From positions 1-64,000 of the forward strand of contig JAUEPE010000025.1 of the NCBI GenBank assembly GCA_030403585.1: a DNA stretch of 64,000 nt, read 5' to 3'. Under the pieces are notes generated by a model. That model saw only the letters and a program-made list of their open reading frames with translations, was not told where the DNA came from and did not search any database. The position numbers and the translations under genes were made by a program. The stretch is from Frankia sp. RB7 (GTDB lineage Bacteria; Pseudomonadota; Alphaproteobacteria; Rhizobiales; Xanthobacteraceae). Positions 16,949 to 26,087 of this stretch are shown here, in pieces. Positions within the stretch are counted from its first letter, which is position 1; every line of letters begins with the position of its first letter.

Positions 16949-17881
16949 CTATGCTGCCCTGATCACCGCGTCAGTCAGCAATCCTGCAAACAGCAACAGC
17001 CCTGCATCCCTGTTCGAATAGAACAGGCGCTTGCACAATTCCGGATCCTCGATCCGGAGCCGCATGATCTGCGACGCCAGATGCGCGGCGAAGGCGGCAA
17101 GCCCGATCCAGGCCGGCCAAGTCGCATCGCCCGAGGCGAGTGCGACACCGATCAACATCACCGATAACCCGTAGAACAGGATCAGCGCCTGATGCGTATG
17201 CGCGCCGAACAGGCGCGCGGTGGACTTGATGCCGATCAGCGCGTCGTCCTCGGCATCCTGATGCGCATAGATGGTGTCATAGCCGATCACCCAGGAAATC
17301 GCGCCGGCGTAGAGCACCAGTGCCGTGGCGTCGATGCGCCCGAAGGTAACGGCGAATCCCATCAGGGCGCCCCAGGAGAACGCCAGCCCGAGCACGATCT
17401 GCGGCCACCAGGTGATGCGCTTCATGAAGGGATAGATCGCAACGATCAGGAGCGAGGCGATGCCGGTCAGAACCGCGAAGCGGTTGAACTGCAGCAGCAC
17501 CACGAGCCCGATCAGGGCCTGCGCGACCATGAAGGCCAGCGCCTGTGTGGTGGTCACCTGGCCCGAGGGCAGCGGCCGCGAGCGGGTACGCTCGACCTTG
17601 TCGTCGAGGTCGCGGTCGGTGATGTCGTTCCAGGTGCAGCCGGCACCGCGCATCACGAAGGCGCCGATGAAGAACAGCACGATGACAAGCGGCAGGCGAT
17701 GGACATCATGCGCCATGCCGCTCGCGAGCGCGGCCGACCACCAGCACGGCATCAGCAAAAGCCAGGAGCCGATCGGACGATCGAAGCGCGACAAGCGCAA
17801 ATACGGCCGCGACCATTGCGGCGCGAGTGTATCGACCCAGTTGCCGGTGGAATCGGCAACGCGGGCGGAGGTGTCGCTCAT
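16949..17881 (-). CDS. ubiA: 4-hydroxybenzoate polyprenyltransferase
   Basis: UbiA attaches the polyprenyl tail to 4-hydroxybenzoate in ubiquinone synthesis. The 310-residue membrane protein has about eight hydrophobic segments and both Asp-rich motifs: NDITDRDLDDKVERTRSRPL, which binds the prenyl diphosphate through Mg, and DTIYAHQDAEDD. The start at 17881 makes an ATGA overlap with the upstream secreted-protein gene, so the two are translationally coupled. Confidence 0.95.
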   Translation of the reverse strand: MSDTSARVADSTGNWVDTLAPQWSRPYLRLSRFDRPIGSWLLLMPCWWSAALASGMAHDVHRLPLVIVLFFIGAFVMRGAGCTWNDITDRDLDDKVERTRSRPLPSGQVTTTQALAFMVAQALIGLVVLLQFNRFAVLTGIASLLIVAIYPFMKRITWWPQIVLGLAFSWGALMGFAVTFGRIDATALVLYAGAISWVIGYDTIYAHQDAEDDALIGIKSTARLFGAHTHQALILFYGLSVMLIGVALASGDATWPAWIGLAAFAAHLASQIMRLRIEDPELCKRLFYSNRDAGLLLFAGLLTDAVIRAA

Positions 17882-18540
17882 CGGGTGAGAACGTTGCCGT
17901 TGAGCGTGTCGAAGGTGCTGCCGCCCTTCTTGCCGGCATTGGCTTCCGGCGCCGAGCCCGAACCCACCACTTCGCTCAGCGACGGACCAGCCGGGCCGCG
18001 CGGCTGGTTCTGCATCTGCTGCGCGACGTTGCAGACCTTGGTCGCCATGACCTCGGTGTTCTTGTGGCCGTCCTTCATCTGGGCGCCGACGTTTGGCGGG
18101 ATTCCGCATTTGGCGGCGTGAGCCTCGATGAATTTGATCATCTTGATCTCAGCCTGGCTGAAATTGCGGATCAGCTTGCAGGCCTCGTCCGGCGGCGCGT
18201 GACGATCGCTCGCCGCCTTGATCAGCTTGCCGCGCTTCTCTGCTTCCTCGCGGAGCGGCATGAACGTCTTCATGCAGTCCTCGCCCGGACCGCCTTGCGT
18301 CGGCGGAGCCGCGCTGAAGGCGCCGGCACCACCGATGGGTGCGGCACCGTTCGTGGGAAAGGATGCTTGCGGCGCGCCGCCGACGGAGGCGACCGGCGCC
18401 GAACCATTCACGGGCGGAAACGCGGGATCGGCTGCGGACTGGCCCGGCAGCGGAGCCGGGAACCCCTGGGCATAGGCACCAGCGGTACCCATGGTGAGCA
18501 TGGCGGCAGTGATCGGAACCATCAAACGACGGATCATCAA
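17878..18540 (-). CDS. Secreted hypothetical protein coupled to ubiA
   Basis: The 220-residue protein has a signal peptide (MVPITAAMLTMGTAGAYAQG), a Pro/Gly/Ala-rich linker to about residue 85, and a conserved-looking helical domain with four cysteines (EDCMKTFMPL, EACKLIRNF, AAKCGIPP, ATKVCNVAQQM). The cysteine spacing suggests two disulfides in the periplasm. No known family was recognised. GGAGAGAC precedes the start. Confidence 0.75.
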   Translation of the reverse strand: MMIRRLMVPITAAMLTMGTAGAYAQGFPAPLPGQSAADPAFPPVNGSAPVASVGGAPQASFPTNGAAPIGGAGAFSAAPPTQGGPGEDCMKTFMPLREEAEKRGKLIKAASDRHAPPDEACKLIRNFSQAEIKMIKFIEAHAAKCGIPPNVGAQMKDGHKNTEVMATKVCNVAQQMQNQPRGPAGPSLSEVVGSGSAPEANAGKKGGSTFDTLNGNVLTR

Positions 18541-18748
18541 GATAGTCTCTCCGGCAGGAGCTTACGGGGTTCGGCGTCTTCCCAATTGAAGCGCAACCAG
18601 CGCGCTCGCGATTTTACGATTCCCGCCGGCGCTTAACAACCCGTCGAATAGGGCAAGAGCGCGGCGCGCCGACGCACCAATTCGGCAATATTTACCCCCG
18701 AAACGGCTGCTTTCGGTTAAGAACGGCGGCAAATCGGACTTTTGACCA

Positions 18749-19504
18749 ATGCCCTCCCACGATTTTCGCGCCCCCCGCCTGTTCGTCGAGTTCCCCCTGG
18801 CCCAGGACGCCAGAGTTCCGCTCGACCGTGACCAGAGCAACTATCTCGGCAATGTGCTGCGGTTGGCCGCCGGGGCCGAGGTTTTGGCCTTCAACGGCCG
18901 CGACGGCGAATGGCAGGCCGCGATCGAAGGCCGCAAGCGGCCCGACAATCTCGTCATCCTCCAGCAGGCCCGCCCCCAGGATCGGCTGCCCGACCTCGCT
19001 TACATCTTCGCCCCGCTGAAGCATGCCCGGCTCGATTACACGGTCCAGAAGGCCGTGGAGATGGGCGCCGCCATCCTGCAACCGGTCCAGACCCGGTTTA
19101 CCCAGGCCTCCCGCGTCAACACAGAGCGGATGCGCGCCAATGTCGTTGAGGCGGCCGAACAATGCGGGATCCTGAGCCTCGCCACCGTGGCCGAACCCGC
19201 GCCGCTCGAGCGGTACCTCAGCCAGCGCCCCGCCGACCGCCTGCTGGTGTTCTGCGACGAGGCAGCCGAGGTCGAGAATCCCATCCAGAGCCTGCAGCAG
19301 GCGCGCGCATCCGGGCACGGTATCGACGTCCTGATCGGCCCCGAGGGCGGCTTCGCCGAAGAAGAGCGGGCCCTGCTGCTGCGCCAGCCCAAAATCCTGC
19401 GGCTGGCGCTGGGCCCGCGAATCCTGCGGGCCGACACGGCCGCGGTGGCGGCGCTGGCGCTGGTGCAGGCCGTGCTGGGCGATTGGGGCGGCGCGCGCGA
19501 TTAG
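18749..19504 (+). CDS. rsmE: 16S rRNA (uracil-1498-N3)-methyltransferase
   Basis: RsmE methylates U1498 of 16S rRNA. The 251-residue product has the N-terminal PUA-like part (RLFVEFPLAQ, NYLGNVLRL) and the knotted SPOUT methyltransferase domain, with QKAVEMGAAILQPV, the SAM-binding IGPEGGFAEEER and LGPRILRADTAAVAAL near the C-terminus. It converges on the AraC gene with 14 bases between. Confidence 0.93.
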   Translation: MPSHDFRAPRLFVEFPLAQDARVPLDRDQSNYLGNVLRLAAGAEVLAFNGRDGEWQAAIEGRKRPDNLVILQQARPQDRLPDLAYIFAPLKHARLDYTVQKAVEMGAAILQPVQTRFTQASRVNTERMRANVVEAAEQCGILSLATVAEPAPLERYLSQRPADRLLVFCDEAAEVENPIQSLQQARASGHGIDVLIGPEGGFAEEERALLLRQPKILRLALGPRILRADTAAVAALALVQAVLGDWGGARD

Positions 19505-19518
19505 GTCGCGATCGCGCT

Positions 19519-20526
19519 TTAGCTGTGCTCCCGCACAGATCGATGCAGAGTCTCGGACGGCAACTCGTCGAACGCCGCCCTGTAACTGGCCGCGAACTCG
19601 CTCAGATGCCAGAAGCCATGGGCAATGGCGCAGGCCTTCACGCTGCGCCGTCCCGGGCCGGTGCGCAGTTGCCGGCGCACCGACCAGAGACGCAACACCC
19701 GGCTATAGCGATGCGGGCTCATGCCGCAGATGGCCTGCGTCGCACTCTGGAGGGTCCGGACCGACACGCCCACCCGCTCGGCCATTTCGGTCGTCTTGAG
19801 CCAGATCGTCAGATCGTGCCGGATCAATCTTTCCATGTCGGCGACGATCCGCAGATAGCTCTCCGTCGTGGCGTGCACGGACCTGCTGTCCACGCTGGTC
19901 CGGATGGCGCCGTCGATCGCGCCGAGCAGGGATTGTTCGACAGCCGCGCGCGACGTCGGCTCGTTCAGGAAGTCCGGATCATTGGCGGCGGTTTCAAGCG
20001 TTGCGGAGAACAGGCCCTGCAGAGAGGCGAGGACATCCGATGCCGGATTCAGCAAATGATAGCCATCCAGGCGAGACCAGGGCTCGCACGCGGGCGGCGT
20101 GAAGTAGACGACACCGATCAGACGGCCGACCGGCTCATGGACCAGGCAATCGGACGCGCCCTTCAGAATGACGATGGAGCTACCGATCGACTGCCCATTG
20201 ATGCGGGTCGAGGTCACATGATCCATCGGCACCACCACGGCGGCGGCATGCGCCAGCTGATAACCGCGAATGATCCGCGGAAAGGTCCTCACCAGCGACA
20301 GGCTCAGGGTCGGCAGACTGAGTCGCGCGCGCATGATCGCAGTCGACCCGGCGGACAACGGCATGCTGGATGCACCGGCGTATCTCTCACTGTCGCCGAA
20401 ATGATCGATGTCATACGACTGCAGTTCGAGCGCCGATGATGGCTTGAGACCCTGGAACGACAACAAGCACTCCGCAGAGCTTTTCTGAACTCCGTCAAGA
20501 GCAATATTGAGATGGCTTTGATCCAT
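19519..20526 (-). CDS. AraC-family transcriptional regulator
   Basis: The 335-residue protein has an AraC-binding-like N-terminal sensor domain and a C-terminal double HTH: TEMAERVGVSVRTLQSATQ is the first HTH, and the second includes VKACAIAHGFWHLSEFAASY with the family-typical GF..LS.F. It lies 11 bases after the stop of another regulator gene on the same strand; the ATG at 20526 sits in that gap. The effector is unknown. Confidence 0.88.
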   Translation of the reverse strand: MDQSHLNIALDGVQKSSAECLLSFQGLKPSSALELQSYDIDHFGDSERYAGASSMPLSAGSTAIMRARLSLPTLSLSLVRTFPRIIRGYQLAHAAAVVVPMDHVTSTRINGQSIGSSIVILKGASDCLVHEPVGRLIGVVYFTPPACEPWSRLDGYHLLNPASDVLASLQGLFSATLETAANDPDFLNEPTSRAAVEQSLLGAIDGAIRTSVDSRSVHATTESYLRIVADMERLIRHDLTIWLKTTEMAERVGVSVRTLQSATQAICGMSPHRYSRVLRLWSVRRQLRTGPGRRSVKACAIAHGFWHLSEFAASYRAAFDELPSETLHRSVREHS

Positions 20527-20536
20527 GTCCTGCCGC

Positions 20537-21097
20537 TTACTTCGCCTTCTTCGTCGCCACGGCGACCTTGGCGGCACTCAGATCATCCGGTCCGTTGATG
20601 CCGGCGCGCTTGAGATCGCGAAGCAGCTTCGTCAGCAGCAGCATGTTGGTCTTCTGTAGCTCGTGGTTATTGCCAAACTTGAATGCGTTCTGTTCGGTCA
20701 CGATCAGGCCTGCCTTGGTCTCGGCGAGAATCTTCCGCCTCTTCAATCCCGCCACGCGACGGCGGACCGTCTCCAGCGGCAGGCTGAGGAAGCGAGAGAG
20801 CGCCGCGCGGGACACGCCCTGCTTGATCGTATCCGGCTCGACCGTGTGAATGCTGGAAAACTCCTCGTCCAGCGACGGATCGTTCATCACATTGATCACG
20901 TTCGCATTGAGAATCGCGTGAACGATCAGAAGGTCCATCGGATCGAATTCGTCGTAGTTCCGGAACATCTCGCTGATCGAAAACAGCATATAGGCCAGCG
21001 TGTGTCGCGAGACCGTCCGGATAATATCAGAAGCATTACGCATGAATCGGAAACCAACATTCATTGTTGTAAACGAAGGCAGCGGCGAACGTATCAT
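20537..21097 (-). CDS. Winged-helix DNA-binding protein, function unknown
   Basis: Up to 186 residues long, with a Crp/GntR-like winged helix in the second half: QGVSRAALSRFLSLPLETVR is the HTH, followed by RKILAETKAGLIVTEQ as the wing. The first half is helical and probably mediates dimerisation or ligand binding. The start is uncertain; ATG 21064 is an alternative and neither has a strong ribosome binding site. It forms a two-gene unit with the AraC gene. Confidence 0.7.
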   Translation of the reverse strand: MIRSPLPSFTTMNVGFRFMRNASDIIRTVSRHTLAYMLFSISEMFRNYDEFDPMDLLIVHAILNANVINVMNDPSLDEEFSSIHTVEPDTIKQGVSRAALSRFLSLPLETVRRRVAGLKRRKILAETKAGLIVTEQNAFKFGNNHELQKTNMLLLTKLLRDLKRAGINGPDDLSAAKVAVATKKAK

Positions 21098-21100
21098 CCC

Positions 21101-21121
21101 GCATACCCAAATTGAGTATGC
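21101..21121. promoter_or_regulatory. Possible operator dyad upstream of the winged-helix gene
   Basis: GCATAC and GTATGC form a perfect 6-base inverted repeat around a 9-base AT-rich centre. It sits just outside the longest possible start of the regulator gene, a usual place for autoregulation. The evidence is symmetry and position only. Confidence 0.3.
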
Positions 21122-21338
21122 GACAACTTGCCAAGTGTCCTCAATCTCTCATTGTGATGTCAGGGTGGGGTTGCAGGCGCGTCGAGTCGCAAACGCAGGA
21201 CAATTCGGCGGCTGGCGATGAGGTGGACCTTCGGCATGTTTGCCGGATCGGCAGCCGCTGAAACTTCAATGCAGATCCACCGTATCTGACTATTTTGAAG
21301 ATGCCTGCTCCATTCAGCCGGCGATCGCGCAGGACGAC

Positions 21339-21563
21339 ATGGCCCTAGACGACAATGTTGTATCGGACATGCTGCGACGCGAGGAATTGTGGCTGATCAA
21401 ATCATTCCTCAGCATCACGGACCCAGGCAAAAGGCAGAGAGTTCTGAAACTGGCGGAGCAGCTCGCGCAAGACGCCGCATCCGATCCAGCGGGACTTGCT
21501 TTCGCCTCGGTCGAAGCATCACCAGCGGAAATGCCCAAAGACGTCCCCGCTCGAATTGAATGA
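21339..21563 (+). CDS. Small hypothetical protein, 74 residues
   Basis: The frame from ATG 21339 reads MALDDNVVSDMLRREELWL followed by IKSFLSITDPGKRQRVLKLA, a mostly helical acidic/basic protein. GCAGGACGAC before the ATG gives a ribosome binding site, while the frame upstream to 21240 has no good start. The DPGKRQRVLKLAEQLA helix resembles small alphaproteobacterial proteins found beside regulators, but no named family was recognised. Confidence 0.6.
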   Translation: MALDDNVVSDMLRREELWLIKSFLSITDPGKRQRVLKLAEQLAQDAASDPAGLAFASVEASPAEMPKDVPARIE

Positions 21564-21826
21564 GCGCGAAGCTGCTTTATCAAAGCCGGCACAGCCCAAA
21601 TTTTGCTACAGGTATTATATTACCTATTTTGTGCTGCTGCCTAAGCTGACTATGCAGCCGGCGGCAGATCCAGACCGGATCGTCCGGACGTCTTCAAAGT
21701 CGTTAAGCGATTGATCCTTTGGAGGTCGAAACCGTTTTCCGGCCATGCTAAGGGCTGCGCCAATTCCTGTGCCTTCCCCTTGGCACCCCTTTGGCCTCCC
21801 CTTGCCTGCCCGGTTCCGCCGAGACG

Positions 21827-22990
21827 ATGGACCCCGAGATGACCGCGACTGCCACCTCGAATGCTGCCGGCTCCGCCGCCTGGGCGGATACGCTGCTGTT
21901 GTCGTTTGCGCAGGCCGGCTACGTCAGGGCCGAGCCCGCCATCCTGCAACCGGCCGAGCCGTTCCTCGACCTGTCCGGCGAGGACATCCGCAAAAGCCTC
22001 TATCTGACGACGGACCTGTCCGGCGAAGAGCTCTGCCTGCGCCCGGACCTGACGATTCCCGTGGCGCGCGACTACCTCGCCTCCAGCCGCGCCGGCCAGC
22101 CGGCCGGGTTCAGCTATCTGGGTCCCGTGTTCCGCTACCGCAGCGGACAGGCCAGTGAATTCCTCCAGGCCGGGATCGAGTCGTTCGGCCGCCAGGATCG
22201 TGCTGCCGCGGATGCGGAAACGCTGGCGCTGGCGCTGGAGGCGACCGCCGCTTTCGGCGTGCGCGACGTCGAAATCCGCACCGGCGACGTGGCACTGTTC
22301 AACGCATTGCTCGACGCGCTCGACCTCTATCCGGTCTGGCGCCGCCGCCTGGTCAAGGACTTCCATCGCAAGATCAGCCTGGAGCAGGATCTGGAAGGGC
22401 TGGCCCGCACCACCGCAACCACGCGCAGCGAATATGAGGGCGTGCTGGCTGCGCTCGCGGGCTCCGATCGCAAGGCGGCGCTGGCCTTCGTCACCGACCT
22501 GATGTCGATCGCCGGCACCACCAATGTCGGTGGCCGCACCACGGCCGAGATCGCCGACCGCTTCCTCGAGCAGTCGACGCTGAAGGGCGGCGCGCTGCCG
22601 CGCGAGGCGATCACCGTTCTGAAGCGCTTCCTGTCGATCTCGGGCAATCCGGACGATGCGATTGCCGAGCTGCGCGCGCTGACCGCTGACGCAAAGCTCG
22701 ACCTTGCCGGCGCAATCGACCAGTTCGAGAGCCGGATCGGCTTCATGGCGGCGCGCGGCATCGACCTGAAGACCACGCGCTTCTCGACCGCATTCGGGCG
22801 TGGCCTCGATTACTACACAGGCTTCGAATTCGAGCTGCATCACAAGGGCAACGGCGCCGAGCCGCTGGTTGCCGGTGGCCGCTATGATGGACTGATGACC
22901 CAACTCGGATCGCCGGAGCCGATCCCGGCCGTCGGCTTCTCGGTCTGGGTGGACGCGCTGACCAGGATCGGCCGCAAGGTGGGAGCTTAG
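21827..22990 (+). CDS. hisZ: ATP phosphoribosyltransferase regulatory subunit
   Basis: HisZ is a class II aminoacyl-tRNA synthetase-like protein that joins HisG and confers histidine feedback control on the first step of histidine synthesis. The 387-residue product has HisRS-type motifs: LCLRPDLTIPVARDYL and PVFRYRSGQASEFLQAGIES (motif 2), and the late GLDYYTGFEFELH and GGRYDGLMTQLGS. It is followed by hisG after 3 bases. ATG 21827 is preferred; 21839 is possible. Confidence 0.93.
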   Translation: MDPEMTATATSNAAGSAAWADTLLLSFAQAGYVRAEPAILQPAEPFLDLSGEDIRKSLYLTTDLSGEELCLRPDLTIPVARDYLASSRAGQPAGFSYLGPVFRYRSGQASEFLQAGIESFGRQDRAAADAETLALALEATAAFGVRDVEIRTGDVALFNALLDALDLYPVWRRRLVKDFHRKISLEQDLEGLARTTATTRSEYEGVLAALAGSDRKAALAFVTDLMSIAGTTNVGGRTTAEIADRFLEQSTLKGGALPREAITVLKRFLSISGNPDDAIAELRALTADAKLDLAGAIDQFESRIGFMAARGIDLKTTRFSTAFGRGLDYYTGFEFELHHKGNGAEPLVAGGRYDGLMTQLGSPEPIPAVGFSVWVDALTRIGRKVGA

Positions 22991-22993
22991 GCC

Positions 22994-23971
22994 ATGAGCG
23001 CGCCATTCGTTCTGGCCGTTCCCTCCAAGGGTCGCCTCCAGGAAAACACCGAGGCCTTCTTCGCCCGCGCCGGGCTGAAACCGTCGAAGGCCGGCGGCGC
23101 CCGCGACTACCGCGGCACGCTTGCAGGCCTCGACAATGTCGAGGTCGCCTATCTCTCGGCGAGCGAGATCGCATCGCAGCTCGCCCGCGGCCTAGCGCAT
23201 CTCGGTGTCACCGGCGAAGACCTGGTGCGCGAGAATATCGCCGACGCTGACAAGCACGTGTCGCTGATCGACGGGCTCGGCTTCGGCTATGCCGACGTCG
23301 TGGTCGCCGTGCCGCAGGCTTGGATCGACGTCCGCACCATGGCGGATCTCGACGACGTCACCACCGGCTTCCGCGAGCAGCATCACATGCGGATGCGGGT
23401 CGCGACCAAGTTCGTCAACCTCACCCGCAGCTACTTCCAGAGCCACGGCATCACCGATTACCGCATCGTCGAGAGCGCAGGGGCGACCGAGGGCGCGCCG
23501 GCGGCCGGCAGCGCCGAGCTGATCGTCGACATCACCACGACAGGTGCGACACTCGCCGCCAATGGCTTGCGGGTGCTCGACGACGGCGTGATCCTGCGCA
23601 GCCAGGCCAATCTGGTCGCCTCGAAGGAGGCCGACTGGTCGCCGCAGGCCCGCGAGACCGCCCGCGTCATCCTCGACCACATCGCGGCACGGGCACGCGC
23701 CAACAAATACCGCGAGGTCCGAACCCGCTTCCGGCAATGCGACACGGCGCTCCTCACCGAGGCCCACAGCCGTTTCGGCGTCGAGGCTCCATTCGGCGGA
23801 CCGACCTCGTCGGGCATGCTGACGCTGCACTGCCCGCCCGGGCAGCTTTATGCGCTCGCGAGCTTCCTGCGCGAACATGGTGCCGAGACCGTCTCGGTGG
23901 TCTCGCTCGACTACGTGTTCGACCGGGAGAACCCGCTGTTTGCCAAGCTCGAAGCGTTCCTGCGGCGGTGA
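22994..23971 (+). CDS. hisG: ATP phosphoribosyltransferase
   Basis: HisG condenses ATP and PRPP to start histidine synthesis. The catalytic lobes are clear: LAVPSKGRLQENTEAFF, RPEDV-equivalent VTGEDLVREN, and the PRPP loop ELIVDITTTGATLAANGL. At 325 residues it is longer than the short HisG forms (about 200-230) that normally pair with HisZ. The C-terminal extension (about 100 residues) contains a segment like the regulatory domain of long forms. It is the second gene of a hisZG operon. Confidence 0.93.
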   Translation: MSAPFVLAVPSKGRLQENTEAFFARAGLKPSKAGGARDYRGTLAGLDNVEVAYLSASEIASQLARGLAHLGVTGEDLVRENIADADKHVSLIDGLGFGYADVVVAVPQAWIDVRTMADLDDVTTGFREQHHMRMRVATKFVNLTRSYFQSHGITDYRIVESAGATEGAPAAGSAELIVDITTTGATLAANGLRVLDDGVILRSQANLVASKEADWSPQARETARVILDHIAARARANKYREVRTRFRQCDTALLTEAHSRFGVEAPFGGPTSSGMLTLHCPPGQLYALASFLREHGAETVSVVSLDYVFDRENPLFAKLEAFLRR

Positions 23972-24071
23972 GCCTCAGGTCCGTTCAGCGTAGCGACAGC
24001 AAGCAGCAGCTACCATATGCTGTTGAGATGATTTCCAAGAAGACTTGAACACCTCTCTGGAACCTTGATCG

Positions 24072-25118
24072 ATGACGCTGGGCTCTGACGTTTCCGCCCT
24101 GACCACCACCGCCGCGAGTGCCGCCGCAAAGGGGCTGTCGATTGTCGTCCCCGTTTATAACGAGGCGGCGGGCCTCACCGTCCTCCACCAGCGCATCTGC
24201 GATATCGCCAAGACCTTGCGGCAACGCTACCGCCTTGCCTGCGAGGTCGTCTATGTCGACGACGGCAGCGCAGACACGACGCTGTCGATCGCCCGTTCGC
24301 TGCCAGCCGACGCGGTCGACGTCCAGGTGGTGTCGCTGTCGCGCAATTTCGGCAAGGAGGCGGCGTTGATGGCCGGCCTCGACCACGCGCGCCTCGGCGC
24401 GGTCATGTTCATGGACGGTGACGGCCAGCATCCACCAACGCTCGTCGAACAGCTGGTGCGGCACTGGATCGAGGACGGCTATGACGTCGTCTACACCGCC
24501 AAGGCGCATCGCGATAACGAGCCGTTCCTGCGCCGCATTGCCGGGCGCGGCTTCTACGCGCTGATCAATTGGGGCGCACGCCAGAAAATCCCGGAAGACG
24601 CTGGCGACTTCCGCCTGCTGTCGCCGCGCGCCGTCGCGGCACTCAGGCAACTGCCGGAGCGCAACCGCTTCTTCAAGGGTCTCGCAAGCTGGATCGGCTT
24701 CCGCCAGATTCGCGTCGATTACGAGCCCGCGGCGCGCATCCACGGCGTGACGACCTTCAGCGCCGCGCGCTTGCTGGGTCTGTCGATCGAAGGCGTGACC
24801 TCGTTCTCGGTCGCGCCGCTGCGCTTCGCCAGCCTGCTCGGCGTCATCCTCGCCGGCGGCGCCTTCCTGTTCGGCCTCTCGATCCTCTGGGAGGTCTGGA
24901 CCACCGGCAAGCAGGTGCCCGGCTATCCCTCGCTCGTGATCGGCCTGATGACGATCGGCGGCGTGCAGCTCATCATGATCGGCATCGTCGGCGAATATAT
25001 CGGCAAGATCCTCTCGGAGCTGAAGGCGCGTCCGATCTACTTCGTCGCCGAGCATAGCGAAAAGCATTTCGAGGCCGACACGGCCGGCGACGCATCCAAC
25101 AGGACCGCAGCCGAATGA
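24072..25118 (+). CDS. GT2 glycosyltransferase with C-terminal membrane segments (ArnC/DPM1-like)
   Basis: The 348-residue protein has a GT-A domain: IVVPVYNEAAGL, VDDGSADTTL, KEAALMAGLDHA and the DxD-containing MDGDGQHPP. Two transmembrane helices follow (FASLLGVILAGGAFLFGLSI and LVIGLMTIGGVQLIMIGIV), then IGKILSELKARP. This is the layout of enzymes that transfer a sugar to a polyprenyl phosphate (ArnC, GtrB). Its end overlaps the deacetylase gene (ATGA), suggesting one pathway. Confidence 0.88.
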   Translation: MTLGSDVSALTTTAASAAAKGLSIVVPVYNEAAGLTVLHQRICDIAKTLRQRYRLACEVVYVDDGSADTTLSIARSLPADAVDVQVVSLSRNFGKEAALMAGLDHARLGAVMFMDGDGQHPPTLVEQLVRHWIEDGYDVVYTAKAHRDNEPFLRRIAGRGFYALINWGARQKIPEDAGDFRLLSPRAVAALRQLPERNRFFKGLASWIGFRQIRVDYEPAARIHGVTTFSAARLLGLSIEGVTSFSVAPLRFASLLGVILAGGAFLFGLSILWEVWTTGKQVPGYPSLVIGLMTIGGVQLIMIGIVGEYIGKILSELKARPIYFVAEHSEKHFEADTAGDASNRTAAE

Positions 25119-25960
25119 GCGCGGCGGCAACGACGCGGCCGATCTGGCTCTGCGCCGACGATTACGGCATCAGCCCGGGTGTCAATCGCGCCATCCGCGA
25201 CCTGATCGAGCGCGGCCGCCTCAACGCCTCCTCGGTGATGATGGTGGGCCCCGCGATCGAGCGCGGCGAGGTCGATGCGCTTCAGGCGGCGGCGAAGACA
25301 AGCCCGCGCTGCGCGATCGGATTGCATGTGACGCTGTCGGCGCCGTTCCGCCCCCTCACCATGCATTTCCGGCCGCTCGACGGCGACATGTTCATGGCCT
25401 TTCCAAAACTGCTGCGTGCCGGATTTCTGCGGCGGCTCGACCGCGAATTCTTTCGCAACGAGGTGAGAGCGCAGTTGGCGGCCTTCGCGGAAGCCTTCGG
25501 CCGCGCGCCCGATTTCGTCGACGGCCACCAGCATGTGCAGCTGTTTCCGCAGGTGCGCGACGGCTTCGTCGATGCCGTCAGCGAAGCGGCGCCGAGCGCA
25601 TGGGTGCGCCAGGGCGGACGCGACCTGCCGCTGGCGCAACGGCTGGCTTCACCAAAGGCAATGGTGCTCGATGTCCTCAGCGCACAATTCCGCCGCCGCG
25701 CGGTGCGCGCCGGTCTTGCGTTCAATCCCGCCTTTGCCGGCGCCTATGATTTCACCCGCGCGGCCGATTTCGGCGAGTTGATGCGGCAGTTCCTGGAAGG
25801 CCTTCCCGAGGGCGGGCTCGTGATGTGTCATCCCGGCTTCGTCGACGCGGTCCTCACCGGCCTCGACCCCATGACGGATGTCAGGGAACGCGAGCATGGC
25901 TATCTCGCGAGCGACGCCTTCGCGCAGCTTCTCGCGGCCAGCCACATGACATTGGGATGA
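25115..25960 (+). CDS. ChbG/HpnK-family deacetylase (YdjC-like)
   Basis: The 281-residue product has the metal-binding N-terminus LCADDYGISPGVNRAI, a conserved GLHVTLSAPFRPLT and DGHQHVQLFPQVRDGF, giving the Asp/His set of the family. Known members deacetylate chito-oligosaccharides (ChbG) or act in hopanoid synthesis (HpnK). With a polyprenyl-phosphate-type GT2 overlapping upstream, deacetylation of a lipid-linked amino sugar is likely, but this is inference. Confidence 0.85.
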   Translation: MSAAATTRPIWLCADDYGISPGVNRAIRDLIERGRLNASSVMMVGPAIERGEVDALQAAAKTSPRCAIGLHVTLSAPFRPLTMHFRPLDGDMFMAFPKLLRAGFLRRLDREFFRNEVRAQLAAFAEAFGRAPDFVDGHQHVQLFPQVRDGFVDAVSEAAPSAWVRQGGRDLPLAQRLASPKAMVLDVLSAQFRRRAVRAGLAFNPAFAGAYDFTRAADFGELMRQFLEGLPEGGLVMCHPGFVDAVLTGLDPMTDVREREHGYLASDAFAQLLAASHMTLG

Positions 25961-26087
25961 AACCGGCGAAAGCTGGGGTCGCCGGGCAGTCTGTCGCATA
26001 CCGAAATTTAATCCGGCCGCCACTGTTGGGGCCACAATGGAACCCTACATCCCGCTTGCGCTTGTTTTCGCGCGAGGGAGACAGACC

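Noticed and set aside
21610..21625. AGGTA-TTATAT-TACCT dyad upstream of hisZ
   Set aside because: Arms are only five bases, it lies more than 200 bases from hisZ, and could arise by chance.
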